A stretch of 64,000 nucleotides of DNA, from the NCBI RefSeq assembly GCF_030813355.1, contig NZ_JAUSUD010000012.1:62001-126000 (forward strand). Direction: 5' to 3'. Position 1 is the first letter of the stretch, and each line of letters opens with the position of its first letter. The position numbers were made by a program, and so were the translations under genes. Positions 28,800 through 37,843 of this stretch are shown here, one piece after another. Below the pieces are notes generated by a model that saw nothing but the letters and a program-made list of their open reading frames with translations, made no database searches and was not told where the DNA came from. The stretch comes from Metabacillus malikii. Lineage in GTDB: Bacteria; Bacillota; Bacilli; Bacillales; Bacillaceae.

Positions 28800-29642
28800 A
28801 TGAAAACGGCTATTTTAACAGATAGTACCGCATACATCCCGAAAGAATTACGTGAACAACACGATATTTATATGATCCCACTTAGTGTTATTTTTGGTTC
28901 GGAAACGTATCAAGAGGAAGTTGAAATCACAGCAGAACAATTTTTTGCAGAAATGCGAACGAAACAAGAGCTACCAACGACTTCACAACCACCGGTAGGG
29001 GAATTTGTTGAATTATTTGAAGAGCTTGCGAAAACGTATGATGCCGTCATCTCAGTGCATCTATCAAGCGGTATTAGCGGTACATACAATGGGGCTGTCA
29101 CAGCTGGAAATATGGTCGATAACATTAAAGTATATCCGTTTGATTCAGAGCTTAGCTGTATGGTACAAGGCTTTTATGCACTGGAAGCAGCTGATATGGC
29201 AAAGCAAGGACAAACACCTGACGTGATACTCGACCGATTAAATGAAATGAAAAAAACAATCCGCGCGTATTTCATGGTCGACGATTTAACAAACTTGCAA
29301 CGAGGAGGCCGCCTAAGTGGCGCACAAGCACTAATCGGAAGCCTCTTACAAGTGAAGCCAATCCTACACTTCGAAGACAAAGTAATCGTTCCATTTGAAA
29401 AAATTCGTACAAAGAAAAAAGCGTTGAATCGTGTGTTCGAATTATTCCATGAAGATGCTTCAAAAAATGTTCCGATTCGAGCTGTAATCATCCATGCGAA
29501 CCGTCCCGATGAAGCAGCAGAAATCCAACAGGAACTAGAACAGAAATATTCAAATGTTGAGTGTCTAATAAGCTATTTCGGACCAGTTATTGGTACTCAC
29601 CTAGGTGAAGGTGCAATTGGCTTAGGATGGTATCAAAAGTAA
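28800..29642 (+). CDS. degV: DegV family fatty-acid-binding protein
   Basis: 280 residues, complete DegV fold. Signature segments are ILTDSTAYIP, TTSQPPVGEF, SSGISGTYNGA and a C-terminal FGPVIGTHLGEGAIG. DegV/FakB proteins bind a fatty acid and present it to a FakA-type kinase; the first domain carries the Asp-Ser-Thr motif that holds the head group. In B. subtilis a degV homologue lies between degU and comFA, as here. AAGGAAGG precedes the ATG. Confidence 0.93.
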   Translation: MKTAILTDSTAYIPKELREQHDIYMIPLSVIFGSETYQEEVEITAEQFFAEMRTKQELPTTSQPPVGEFVELFEELAKTYDAVISVHLSSGISGTYNGAVTAGNMVDNIKVYPFDSELSCMVQGFYALEAADMAKQGQTPDVILDRLNEMKKTIRAYFMVDDLTNLQRGGRLSGAQALIGSLLQVKPILHFEDKVIVPFEKIRTKKKALNRVFELFHEDASKNVPIRAVIIHANRPDEAAEIQQELEQKYSNVECLISYFGPVIGTHLGEGAIGLGWYQK

Positions 29643-29651
29643 CAGATTTGA

Positions 29652-29693
29652 TAAGGAGAAAGTATGATTGCTTTAGTACTTTCCTCCTTATTT
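29652..29693 (+). terminator. Hairpin after degV
   Basis: TAAGGAG-AAAGTA (29652-29664) pairs with TACTTTCCTCCTTA (29677-29690), ending in A/T-rich sequence. Confidence 0.65.
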
Positions 29694-29769
29694 AAATGAG
29701 GAGCATAGACAGATGTAACATTTACCTTCATAATATTTTTGTATAAGATTGAAAGAAGGTATGATAGTG

Positions 29770-29961
29770 ATGTCTATGACTTCGGGTTATGAATCCAAGG
29801 TTGAAGAAAAGAAGAGAACTTATCGACATTGGACAACCTTAGAAGACAGGAAGCTACTCGAATTACGTAATAGCGGCTTGAAATTTAAACAAATTGCAAC
29901 ACAATTAGAAAGAACCGCAATTAGTGTCGAAAAACGTTATCGGAAAATTGTGAATAACTAG
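29770..29961 (+). CDS. Small Myb/SANT-like DNA-binding protein
   Basis: 63 residues from ATG 29770. Almost all of it is one three-helix Myb/homeodomain-like unit: an aromatic-spaced HWTTLEDRKLLELRNSG, KFKQIATQLERT, and SVEKRYRKIV with a basic third helix. It resembles the Trp-based DNA-binding domains of phage regulators and the tail of the homing endonuclease at 42-43 kb. AAAGAAGG lies 10 bases upstream; GTG 29767 and ATG 29761 are alternatives. It sits between degV and comFA and may regulate one of them; that is inference. Confidence 0.6.
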   Translation: MSMTSGYESKVEEKKRTYRHWTTLEDRKLLELRNSGLKFKQIATQLERTAISVEKRYRKIVNN

Positions 29962-29982
29962 TAATAAGAGGGATACATACAT

Positions 29983-31485
29983 ATGAGATTTGTCTTACAA
30001 GATGAACGACTGATACCAACGTTTTCCGTTCATGAAGGTTTGCCGATATCTCAACATCAAACGCTTCCACATACTCCATTGAATAAACAATTTAACTATT
30101 CCACACAACTCCAACAGCATCTATATGGGAAGGAATTACTCCTTGCAGAAATCCCGTTCCCATTAGAAACCCTTCATGAACATGTCAATCACGGCTACGT
30201 CCAACTTTCACACGGTATTACGAAACAAAATTATATTTACATATGCAAGCGGTGTGGTAGTGACACACAATCATTATTTGCTTCTTTTGCATGCTCACGT
30301 TGTGGTGAGGACCATTGTCACTACTGCAGGAATTGCATCATGATGGGGCGTGTTAGTGAATGTACGCCGTTCTATCGCTGGGTAGGTCCAGAAATTACTG
30401 AAAAGACAGAAGTCTTGTTCGATTGGGAAGGAGAGCTTTCTCAAGGACAAGCCTATGCATCGAAGGAAGTAGTCACAGCGATTCAGGGAAATAGAGAACT
30501 GCTCGTATGGGCTGTCTGTGGTGCTGGGAAAACAGAAGTACTTTTTAAAGGGCTGGAATACAGTCTGCTTCAAGGGAAACGGGTATGCATCGCTACCCCT
30601 CGTACAGATGTTGTATTAGAACTAACGCCGCGTTTAAAAAAAGTATTCCCAAACACAAAAATTGCAGCACTATACGGTGGCAGTGAAGATAGGCAGCGAT
30701 ATGCAAATCTTTACATCTCGACAACACACCAGCTTTTACGTTTTAAAGAGGCCTTTGATGTCATCATTGTCGATGAAGTTGATGCCTTTCCTTATTCAAT
30801 GGACAAGTCGCTCCAATATGCTGTACAAAAAGCGCGCAAGCAAATAAGCTCGCTCATCTACTTAACAGCGACCCCTTCAAAACAATGGAAAAAAGAAGTT
30901 CAGCAAAATAAGCGACAAGCAGTCAAAATCCCAGCAAGGTACCACGGTCATCCTTTACCTGTACCAACATTCATTTGGTGTGGTAATTGGCAAAAACGGC
31001 TGAAAAAGAAAACTCTCCCACAAATTGTCCTCAAATGGCTAGAAAACCAACTCAATAGTAAGAAACAAGCATTTCTCTTTGTACCGTCTGTAGCAATCAT
31101 TGATAACGTCGTCGACATTTGCCGTCACTATGATGAGCGAATCGAAGGAGTCCATGCCGAGGATAAACAACGGAAAGAAAAGGTTCAACGGTTCCGTAAC
31201 GGCGAGATACCGATAATCGTGACATCGACAATATTGGAACGGGGTGTAACAATTCCGAACAGTGATGTTGCTGTATTAGGCAGTGAGGATGATATATTCA
31301 CTGAGAGTGCATTAGTCCAAATTGCAGGCCGTGTCGGCAGAAGTGCAAAGTATCCAACTGGTGCCGTGCTGTTTTTCCACTTTGGTAAAACAAAGGCGAT
31401 GGTCGAGGCGAGAAAAAATGTCAAACAGATGAACGAAATGGCAAGGAAATCAATGGAAACGATGGATTCATCTTTCAATAAATGA
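29983..31485 (+). CDS. comFA: Competence helicase ComFA
   Basis: 500 residues. A four-cysteine zinc module (CKRC...CSRCGEDHCHYCRNC, about 88-120) precedes a superfamily 2 helicase core: Walker A AVCGAGKTEVLF near 180, Walker B VDEVDAF near 262, TATPS near 290, and the C-terminal ILERGVTIPNSDV and QIAGRVGRS motifs. It is an ATPase that helps pull transforming single-stranded DNA into the cytoplasm. The operon order comFA-comFB-comFC is as in B. subtilis. Confidence 0.95.
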   Translation: MRFVLQDERLIPTFSVHEGLPISQHQTLPHTPLNKQFNYSTQLQQHLYGKELLLAEIPFPLETLHEHVNHGYVQLSHGITKQNYIYICKRCGSDTQSLFASFACSRCGEDHCHYCRNCIMMGRVSECTPFYRWVGPEITEKTEVLFDWEGELSQGQAYASKEVVTAIQGNRELLVWAVCGAGKTEVLFKGLEYSLLQGKRVCIATPRTDVVLELTPRLKKVFPNTKIAALYGGSEDRQRYANLYISTTHQLLRFKEAFDVIIVDEVDAFPYSMDKSLQYAVQKARKQISSLIYLTATPSKQWKKEVQQNKRQAVKIPARYHGHPLPVPTFIWCGNWQKRLKKKTLPQIVLKWLENQLNSKKQAFLFVPSVAIIDNVVDICRHYDERIEGVHAEDKQRKEKVQRFRNGEIPIIVTSTILERGVTIPNSDVAVLGSEDDIFTESALVQIAGRVGRSAKYPTGAVLFFHFGKTKAMVEARKNVKQMNEMARKSMETMDSSFNK

Positions 31486-31534
31486 AAGTTTATGTCATAA
31501 TCTTAGTAAATACTCATGTCAGGGGCTCGTACAC

Positions 31535-31840
31535 ATGGTCATTAATGCAATGGAAAAAATCATGCAAGACTTATTAGATGAATACAAAAGCCGATTACAA
31601 TTATCATGTACGTGTGAGCAATGTTTAGAGGATATTATGGCACTGACATTGAATAAAACGAAACCCCGTTATGTAACAAACGTAGATAAAATTATGTACA
31701 TTAAGGCTGACTATGTCGATAAACAACAAATGACCTCGTTATTAGTGACACTCGCTGAATGTGCAAAAATCGTTTCAGACCGCCCACTTTGCGAGAACTC
31801 TGTAAAAAAGGTGAAAGGAAATGAGATGTCTTATATGTAA
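31535..31840 (+). CDS. comFB: Late competence protein ComFB
   Basis: 101 residues. It shows the ComFB-family CTCEQCLEDIMALTLNKTKPRYV with paired cysteines (probable zinc ligands). In some bacteria ComFB-domain proteins bind cyclic di-nucleotides; in the comF operon its role in DNA uptake is not settled. AGGGG lies 10 bases before ATG 31535. It overlaps comFC by 20 bases. Confidence 0.88.
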   Translation: MVINAMEKIMQDLLDEYKSRLQLSCTCEQCLEDIMALTLNKTKPRYVTNVDKIMYIKADYVDKQQMTSLLVTLAECAKIVSDRPLCENSVKKVKGNEMSYM

Positions 31841-32510
31841 ACAGGAAATATCCGTTGAACCGTCGTGGACGAGTTTACTTTTACTAAAAGATTCAAATAC
31901 TTGCGAATCATGTGAGCAACAATTCGAACGAATCACAGGACCGACGTGCCCTGGATGTTATCGCCCCCAACAAACATCTGATATATGCCCCGATTGTGAA
32001 AAGTGGGAAAAAGACCCGCAATGGAAGCAAACCCTCCAAAAAAATGTTTCAATCTATAAGTACAACGATGAGATGAAAGAGGTCCTCTCTCTATATAAAT
32101 TTAGAGGAGACGCAGCATTAGCTCAGGTTTTTGCAAAGGAAATCCGACACACATACAAAAAGCATTACACAACTTCAGCTATAGACTACACAATCCCGAT
32201 CCCATTAAGTAAAGAACGCCTCTACGAACGCGGCTTTAATCAAGCGAAGCTACTCGCAAACTTTATACCTCTCAACCAGCTAGATATCCTGCAACGAGCC
32301 CACCATGAAAAACAATCAAAAAAATCAAGACAACAGCGACTCAGCTCAGAAAATGTGTTTTTTCTATTAGAATCAAGTAAAATAGTAGGTAAGAACATAC
32401 TATTAATAGATGACATTTATACAACAGGAACGACTTTAAGACATGCAGCGAAAATCCTAATACAGGGCGGTGCTTCAAAGGTTTTCTCCCTAACATTAAT
32501 TAGAAGCTAA
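31821..32510 (+). CDS. comFC: ComFC phosphoribosyltransferase-like competence protein
   Basis: 229 residues. The N-terminus has two zinc-ribbon pairs (CLIC...CESC and CPGC...CPDC). The PRTase domain shows YKFRGDAALA, YTIPIPLSKERLYERGFNQAK and the phosphoribosyl loop LLIDDIYTTGTTL. ComFC partners ComFA in DNA import. The first bases of a perfect SigD promoter for the next gene overlap its stop codon. Confidence 0.94.
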   Translation: MRCLICKQEISVEPSWTSLLLLKDSNTCESCEQQFERITGPTCPGCYRPQQTSDICPDCEKWEKDPQWKQTLQKNVSIYKYNDEMKEVLSLYKFRGDAALAQVFAKEIRHTYKKHYTTSAIDYTIPIPLSKERLYERGFNQAKLLANFIPLNQLDILQRAHHEKQSKKSRQQRLSSENVFFLLESSKIVGKNILLIDDIYTTGTTLRHAAKILIQGGASKVFSLTLIRS

Positions 32511-32534
32511 AAATAGGAAACAATCTGCCGATAT
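32508..32534 (+). promoter_or_regulatory. SigD promoter for the yvyF-flgM flagellar genes
   Basis: TAAA (32508-32511), exactly 15 nt, then GCCGATAT (32527-32534): a full match to the SigD consensus. Confidence 0.92.
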
Positions 32535-32566
32535 ATAAGGTAGATAAAGATGATAGGAGAATGAGT

Positions 32567-32986
32567 ATGGGAGAATTATCGAATTGCCCAAAATGTAATA
32601 CATTATTTGTAAAAACACAATTTCGCACTGTATGTGATGCATGTTTTAAAGAAGAAGAGTTAGCCTATGAAACGGTATATAAATTTTTACGTAAGCGTGA
32701 AAATCGCAAAGCACTTTTACACGAAGTAGTAGAGGACACGGGAGTAGCAGAAGAACTAATTTTAAAATTTATCCGCAATGGAAGAATCCAATTATCGAAC
32801 TTTCCAAATCTAGGATATCCATGTGAAAAATGTGGCAAGGTAATAAGAGAAGACAGACTTTGTAGTTCTTGTAAAATAGATATCAATCAACAACTGCATC
32901 AAATGGATGAGGAAAAAAGAATCATTGAACGAAATAAACCTGCAAAAGTTCAATCAACTTACTACTCCCAAAGTACTAAAAAATAG
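32567..32986 (+). CDS. yvyF: YvyF-like flagellar operon protein
   Basis: 139 residues. Two cysteine pairs (CPKC...CDAC) at the N-terminus and two more (CEKC...CSSC) near 85-105 suggest a zinc-ribbon protein; the middle is helical with a helix-turn-helix-like KALLHEVVEDTGVAEELILKFI. It is the conserved gene just before flgM in Bacillus. ATG 32567 is chosen because AGGAGA lies 7 bases upstream, while ATG 32561 is too close to it. A possible role in flagellar gene control is inference. Confidence 0.85.
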   Translation: MGELSNCPKCNTLFVKTQFRTVCDACFKEEELAYETVYKFLRKRENRKALLHEVVEDTGVAEELILKFIRNGRIQLSNFPNLGYPCEKCGKVIREDRLCSSCKIDINQQLHQMDEEKRIIERNKPAKVQSTYYSQSTKK

Positions 32987-32994
32987 AAAAACAC

Positions 32995-33021
32995 TAAAAA
33001 CTTATTCATGTAAACCGATAT
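32995..33021 (+). promoter_or_regulatory. SigD promoter for flgM operon
   Basis: TAAA (32995-32998), 15 nt, ACCGATAT (33014-33021). Confidence 0.85.
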
Positions 33022-33065
33022 ATATAGTATAAAACTGGTGAGTCAACAGAAAGTGGGGAAAACTC

Positions 33066-33326
33066 ATGAAAATCAATCATATAGGATCTATGGGAGTTAA
33101 TCCATATAAACGCAATTTAGAAAAAAATATAGCAGCACAAAAACCGCAAACGAGAGAAGACAAAGTGGAAATTTCCTCAAAAGCAATTGACCTCCAACAA
33201 ACAAACGAGGTAACAAAAGCAAGACAGGAAAAAGTCCAAGCATTAAAAGCACAATTAGAGAACGGCACATATACGATCGATCCGAAGGCAATTGCAACGG
33301 GATTAGTGAACTTTTATAAAAAGTAA
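33066..33326 (+). CDS. flgM: Anti-sigma-D factor FlgM
   Basis: 86 residues. The short disordered N-terminus and the C-terminal helices with DKVEISSKAIDLQ and ENGTYTIDPKAIATGLVNFYKK match FlgM. It binds and holds SigD until the hook-basal body is complete and it can be exported. GTGGGGAAA lies before the ATG. It has its own SigD promoter in addition to the one before yvyF, giving feedback control. Confidence 0.93.
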   Translation: MKINHIGSMGVNPYKRNLEKNIAAQKPQTREDKVEISSKAIDLQQTNEVTKARQEKVQALKAQLENGTYTIDPKAIATGLVNFYKK

Positions 33327-33347
33327 TGAAAATCAGGAGGGTTATTC

Positions 33348-33830
33348 TTGTCAGCAGAGAACGTTATTCAATCATTAGAAAAACTACTACAACTTCATAA
33401 AAAACTCTACGAAATAACCCTTCAAAAAACTGAACTATTAAAGTCTGAGGATGTCGAAGCATTAAGAGAAATGCTGAAGAAAGAGCAGATGTTTGTGAAG
33501 GCGATTAGTCAGGTAGAGAATGAACGGATTAAGCATACTACTGAGTACTTACAGCGTGATGATGATTTGACTTTATCAGCTTGTATTGAGAAAGCCGTTG
33601 GTGAAGAAAAAGACAGATTAGTGACGATTTCAAGCCAGCTTAAAGAGACAATTGAAGCCTTGAAACAGTCAAATCATCTTAATCGTGAACTTACTAAGCA
33701 AGCTCTACAACTAACAAACTTAACATTGGATATGATTATGCCTCAGGAAAAAGATTATAACTATAATAGTAAACCAGCAAATACTCAAGTCGAAACGAAA
33801 CGTCGCTCGTTATTCGACTCGCAAGCATAA
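33348..33830 (+). CDS. flgN: Flagellar chaperone FlgN
   Basis: 160 residues, almost wholly helical with long amphipathic coiled-coil segments (about 5-135). It should bind FlgK and FlgL in the cytoplasm and deliver them to the export gate. TTG 33348 is the start, with AGGAGGG 8 bases upstream. It lies between flgM and flgK as in B. subtilis. Confidence 0.9.
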   Translation: MSAENVIQSLEKLLQLHKKLYEITLQKTELLKSEDVEALREMLKKEQMFVKAISQVENERIKHTTEYLQRDDDLTLSACIEKAVGEEKDRLVTISSQLKETIEALKQSNHLNRELTKQALQLTNLTLDMIMPQEKDYNYNSKPANTQVETKRRSLFDSQA

Positions 33831-33842
33831 GGAGAGGAAAAC

Positions 33843-35426
33843 ATGCGCTCAACATTTATGGGATTAGAAACGGCACGTCGTGGAATGTTCACACAACAAA
33901 GCGCCCTCCACACAACAGGTAATAATATTGCAAATGCTAATACACCTGGTTATACGCGTCAGCGTGTTAACTTTCAAAGCACAAGTGCGTACCCGGCAAT
34001 TGGCCAAAATAGTGCAAAAATTCCTGGTCAAATGGGGACAGGGGTAGAAGCAGGGAGTGTGCAGCGAATCCGTGAGGGCTTTCTTGATACGCAATATCGT
34101 TCAGAAAGCAACAAGCTTGGATATTGGGAAACGCGTGCTAGCTCATTAGAGAAAATGGAAGAGATTATGAATGAACCGTCTGATACAGGCTTAGCCGCAA
34201 CGATGGACCAATATTGGCAATCACTTCAAGACTTAGCGGTAAATCCGACAAACGCCGGTGCCCGTGCTGTTGTAAGAGAACGTGGGAAGGCTGTCGCTGA
34301 AACATTTCAATATTTATCAACTTCTTTAAAATCTGTGCAAACAGACTTGAAAAGCGAATTAGATATTTCCGTAAAAGAAATCAATTCGATCGCAAAGCAA
34401 TTAAATAATATTAACCAACAGATTGCTAGAATCGAACCAAATGGCTTTCTGCCAAATGACTTGTACGATGAACGCGATGTTTTACTTGATAAATTGTCTT
34501 CTTTAGCAAATGTAAAGGTAACTTATGAAAAATCAGGTGGAAATGCTTTAGAAATCGCAGAAGGTACAGCAACAGTGCAAATTGTTGATGATAATGATAA
34601 TCCGATTGGCACGCTCGTCGATGGCACTACGCAAACAGTAAATTCTTTATCTGTAGGCTATAATAATGCAAATGGCTACGTCGAATCTGTACAAATAGGA
34701 ACAGACGCACCTATTAATGTATTAAACTTCAACAGCACTGGTAAGATTAGTAGTTTAATTGATTCATATGGCTACACTTACCCAGAGAATGGCCAAATGG
34801 CTGAAGCAGGTCTTTATTCAGAAATGCTTGATAAGCTTGACGTCATGGCATATAGCTTCGCAACTGAATATAACAACGTACACAGTGCCGGCTGGACATT
34901 AGCCGATTTTGATGCGAACAATCAGCCAATGGCAAAAACAGACGTTAACTTCTTCTCGTTCGGTGTTGATGCAGCAGGAAATGATACGTATTTAACTGAC
35001 CATAAAGGTGCAGCTAGCAAAATTCAAATCACGACTGCTATAAAAGCATCAACTAATAATATCGCAGCATCATTTGCTGAACCTGGACAAGCCGCTGAAA
35101 TCGGAAATGGCCAAAATGCGATAAATCTAGCAGAAGTAAAAAATAAACTAATGGATATCGGTGGCACAACAACAACATTCCAAGAGTTTTATGAAAGTGT
35201 CATCGGTGGTATGGCCGTGGATGCCCAAGAAGCAAACCGCCTAACAGCGAACAGCACTGTACTCCGTGACTCTGTTGACCAAAGAAGACAATCAGTCAGC
35301 GCCGTTTCATTAGATGAAGAAATGACAAACATGATTCAATTCCAGCATGCATACAATGCATCAGCGAAAATGATATCGTTACAGGATGAATTATTAGATA
35401 CAATTATCAATCGGATGGGAATATAA
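33843..35426 (+). CDS. flgK: Hook-filament junction protein FlgK
   Basis: 527 residues, normal for FlgK. The N-terminal D0 region GLETARRGMFTQQSALHTTGNNIANANTPGYTRQRV is diagnostic, and the C-terminal D0 helix VSLDEEMTNMIQFQHAYNASAKMIS completes the pair. It caps the hook and starts the filament. AGGAGAGG lies before the ATG. Confidence 0.96.
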   Translation: MRSTFMGLETARRGMFTQQSALHTTGNNIANANTPGYTRQRVNFQSTSAYPAIGQNSAKIPGQMGTGVEAGSVQRIREGFLDTQYRSESNKLGYWETRASSLEKMEEIMNEPSDTGLAATMDQYWQSLQDLAVNPTNAGARAVVRERGKAVAETFQYLSTSLKSVQTDLKSELDISVKEINSIAKQLNNINQQIARIEPNGFLPNDLYDERDVLLDKLSSLANVKVTYEKSGGNALEIAEGTATVQIVDDNDNPIGTLVDGTTQTVNSLSVGYNNANGYVESVQIGTDAPINVLNFNSTGKISSLIDSYGYTYPENGQMAEAGLYSEMLDKLDVMAYSFATEYNNVHSAGWTLADFDANNQPMAKTDVNFFSFGVDAAGNDTYLTDHKGAASKIQITTAIKASTNNIAASFAEPGQAAEIGNGQNAINLAEVKNKLMDIGGTTTTFQEFYESVIGGMAVDAQEANRLTANSTVLRDSVDQRRQSVSAVSLDEEMTNMIQFQHAYNASAKMISLQDELLDTIINRMGI

Positions 35427-35450
35427 TCGAACGTTAGGTAGGTGAAATAA

Positions 35451-36341
35451 ATGCGAGTAACACAAAGTATGTTAGCGGGTAACTCATTAAGCAATTTAAG
35501 TAAAAGTTATTCGAATATGGGGAAATATCAAGACCAGCTTGCGACAGGTAAGAAAATTAATCGTCCGTCAGATGACCCGGTCGTTGCGATAAAAGGGATG
35601 TTTTATCGGACGAATTTAACTGAGGTTGAGCAGTATAAGCGGAATCTTTCTGAGGCGTATACGTGGATGGAGAACTCGGAGGATGGGGTTGCGCATGCCT
35701 CTGATGTGCTTCATCGTGTAAGGGAGCTTGTTGTGAAAGGAAATAACGGATCGAATAGCCCGGAGGATTTAAAAGCAATAGGTGCAGAAATTGCACAACT
35801 TAAAGAAGATCTAGCAGGTGTTGCGAATACACAGGTTGCTGGTAATTACATTTTTAACGGTACACAAACGAAAACAAAGCCGGTAACGATAGATGCGAAC
35901 GGTGTAGTTGATACAAGTGCAATGACTTCAACTGCCTATAATATTGAAGTATCAAAAGGCGTTCAATTAAGAGTGAATGCTAATCCAGCAAATGTGTTTA
36001 GTCCGGAGCTATTTGATACATTACAAAAGTTAGAAGCAGGTTTATTAGATGGAAAGGGCTCTCTTGAAGATGGTGATGAACTTCTAGGGAAGCTTGATAA
36101 ACATATAGATACAATACTTTCTGAGCGCTCTGAAATGGGTGCGCGCTATAATCGACTTGAGCTAATTGACAGTCGTTTAGGCAACCAAGAGGTAATTGCA
36201 AGTCGAATTTTATCTGACAATGAGGATGCAGATATCGAAAAGGTCATTACAGATTTAACGATTCAAGAGAGCATTCATCGAGCATCACTCGCAGTTGGAG
36301 CAAAAATTATTCAACCTTCGTTAGTAGACTTTTTAAGATAA
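35451..36341 (+). CDS. flgL: Hook-filament junction protein FlgL
   Basis: 296 residues. The N-terminal RVTQSMLAGNSLSNLSKSYSNMGKYQDQLATGKKINRPSDDP is characteristic of FlgL, and the C-terminus is a short flagellin-like D0 helix (VITDLTIQESIHRASLAVGAKI). It links FlgK to flagellin. It closes the flgM-N-K-L transcription unit, with a terminator immediately downstream. Confidence 0.95.
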   Translation: MRVTQSMLAGNSLSNLSKSYSNMGKYQDQLATGKKINRPSDDPVVAIKGMFYRTNLTEVEQYKRNLSEAYTWMENSEDGVAHASDVLHRVRELVVKGNNGSNSPEDLKAIGAEIAQLKEDLAGVANTQVAGNYIFNGTQTKTKPVTIDANGVVDTSAMTSTAYNIEVSKGVQLRVNANPANVFSPELFDTLQKLEAGLLDGKGSLEDGDELLGKLDKHIDTILSERSEMGARYNRLELIDSRLGNQEVIASRILSDNEDADIEKVITDLTIQESIHRASLAVGAKIIQPSLVDFLR

Positions 36342-36356
36342 AATCTAATACATCAC

Positions 36357-36391
36357 AGGTCTGACACATACCAATGAGTCAGACCTTTTTA
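36357..36391 (+). terminator. Terminator after flgL
   Basis: AGGTCTGAC (36358-36366) pairs with GTCAGACCT (36378-36386), followed by TTTT. Its core is the same GGTCTGAC found in the hairpin after degU. Confidence 0.85.
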
Positions 36392-36405
36392 CTAGGAGAG
36401 ATAAC

Positions 36406-36975
36406 ATGAACGTCCCACAAATTCGTTTGCAAAGTATATCAGGACAAATAAGTATTCATACTACTAAAGCACAGCAAACAATGGAACAACCAAAGGCAAG
36501 CTTATCAATCGAACAACCGAAAGCCGAGTTATCAATCGAAACAACACCTTCCAAATTATCGATTGACCAAACAGAGGCTTGGGCTGATATGGATCTGAAG
36601 CATATTTCAAGGAGAATCCAAGAGGCAGCTGAACAAGGGAAACAGGATTTACTTGAGGGGATTGCAAGAAGAGCACAGGAAGGAGAGCAATTAAAGAAAA
36701 TTGAAAATGGAGGAACACCTATCACAGACATTGCAAAAAGGGGTAGTAGTAAGCCGATTCAGCCGATAAATATTGCCTTCATACCCTCGGCTGGAAGTGT
36801 CAAGATAGATTATCAACCAGCAAAAGTAGAAATTGATATTACAGCAAATAAACCGAAAATTGATGTTGAAATCAATAAACCGATTATTGGTTATGAAGCA
36901 GGCAGGGTTGATATCGAGTTAGCTAGACGAAATGAACTTCATATTGACTTCGTATCAGAAGATAAGGGAGAATAA
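36406..36975 (+). CDS. YviE-like DUF6470 protein
   Basis: 189 residues. The N-terminus is built from short alternating repeats (QPKASLSIEQPKAELSIE and similar), a charged helix follows (about 60-100) and the C-terminal half is beta-rich with repeated xVDIEx strands. It matches the DUF6470 protein found between flgL and fliW in Bacillus (YviE in B. subtilis). Its function is unknown; position suggests a flagellar role. It is 4 bases ahead of fliW. Confidence 0.85.
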   Translation: MNVPQIRLQSISGQISIHTTKAQQTMEQPKASLSIEQPKAELSIETTPSKLSIDQTEAWADMDLKHISRRIQEAAEQGKQDLLEGIARRAQEGEQLKKIENGGTPITDIAKRGSSKPIQPINIAFIPSAGSVKIDYQPAKVEIDITANKPKIDVEINKPIIGYEAGRVDIELARRNELHIDFVSEDKGE

Positions 36976-36979
36976 ATAA

Positions 36980-37417
36980 ATGAAAATTTCAACAAAGTAT
37001 CATGGTAATATTGAAGTATCAGAATCAGATATTGTGACATTTGAAAATGGAATTCCTGGCTTTCTAGATGAAAAGTCATTTGTCTTATTACCATTGGATG
37101 ATGAATCACCGTTTACAATTTTACAATCAACGATAACAGCAGAATTAGGCTTCATTATCGTTAATCCATTTATCTTTTTCCCGACCTATGAATTTGAACT
37201 ATCGGATAATGAAAAGCAATTACTTAACCTTACATCTGAAAAGGATGTAAATGTATTTACTATATTAAACATAAAAGACCCTTTTCAACAATCAACTGCA
37301 AATTTACAAGCACCAATTATACTTAATACTAAAAATAATAAAGCGAAACAAATCATTTTAAATGATGCGAGATATAAAACGAAACACACACTAATTCAAG
37401 AGAATATAGGGAAATAG
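36980..37417 (+). CDS. fliW: Flagellar assembly factor FliW
   Basis: 145 residues. It shows the FliW features [31 protein letters not shown] and the C-terminal LNAPIILN-like strand ([21 protein letters not shown]). FliW binds either flagellin or CsrA; free flagellin titrates it and frees CsrA to block flagellin translation. It is next to csrA, and the flagellin leader downstream has a fitting CsrA hairpin. Confidence 0.95.
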   Translation: MKISTKYHGNIEVSESDIVTFENGIPGFLDEKSFVLLPLDDESPFTILQSTITAELGFIIVNPFIFFPTYEFELSDNEKQLLNLTSEKDVNVFTILNIKDPFQQSTANLQAPIILNTKNNKAKQIILNDARYKTKHTLIQENIGK

Positions 37418-37428
37418 GAGGTGGAAGT

Positions 37429-37659
37429 ATGCTAGTTCTTACGAGAAAGCTAAATGAATCGATCCAAATCGGTGATGATATCGAAATAAAGATAATCTCT
37501 ATTCAAGGTGAACAAATAAAAATCGGCATAAATGCCCCAAAGAATGTAGAAATTCATCGTAAAGAAGTGTATTTATCCATACAAGAATCAAATAATGAAG
37601 CAGCTTCCACCCCGCAAAACCTCCTAGAACTCTTGAAAAATAAGACACCAAAACCTTAA
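37429..37659 (+). CDS. csrA: Translational regulator CsrA
   Basis: 76 residues. The [22 protein letters not shown] start, the [22 protein letters not shown] strand with the RNA-contacting Arg and the helical tail are typical. It binds GGA in RNA hairpin loops and shuts off flagellin translation. GGAGGTGG lies before the ATG. Its stop overlaps the left arm of its terminator. Confidence 0.97.
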   Translation: MLVLTRKLNESIQIGDDIEIKIISIQGEQIKIGINAPKNVEIHRKEVYLSIQESNNEAASTPQNLLELLKNKTPKP

Positions 37660-37688
37660 GTTAAAAAAACTTGAGGTTTTTTTATTTT
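37651..37688 (+). terminator. Terminator of fliW-csrA
   Basis: AAAACCTTAAGTT (37651-37663) pairs with AACTTGAGGTTTT (37668-37680), then a T-run. Confidence 0.9.
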
Positions 37689-37704
37689 TTTCTTCAAAAA
37701 CTAT

Positions 37705-37730
37705 TAAACATTTCAAACGAGCGACGATAT
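37705..37730 (+). promoter_or_regulatory. SigD promoter of the split flagellin gene
   Basis: TAAA (37705-37708), 14 nt, GACGATAT (37723-37730), one mismatch from the SigD -10 consensus. Confidence 0.85.
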
Positions 37731-37798
37731 ATAAAGTAAGAGGTTGAACAAATGGCGGCCGACATGAGTGAGACCTTAATCAAACTAAAAAAATAATA

Positions 37799-37836
37799 GA
37801 TTCACAAGGACGTGAATCACTTAATTCAGGGAGGAA
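37799..37836 (+). promoter_or_regulatory. CsrA-type hairpin and Shine-Dalgarno in the flagellin leader
   Basis: GATTCAC (37799-37805) pairs with GTGAATC (37812-37818), showing AAGGAC in the loop; a second GGA lies in the ribosome site GGGAGGA, about 8 bases before the ATG. One GGA hairpin plus one site over the Shine-Dalgarno is the arrangement known for B. subtilis hag. Confidence 0.8.
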
Positions 37837-37843
37837 ATTTATA

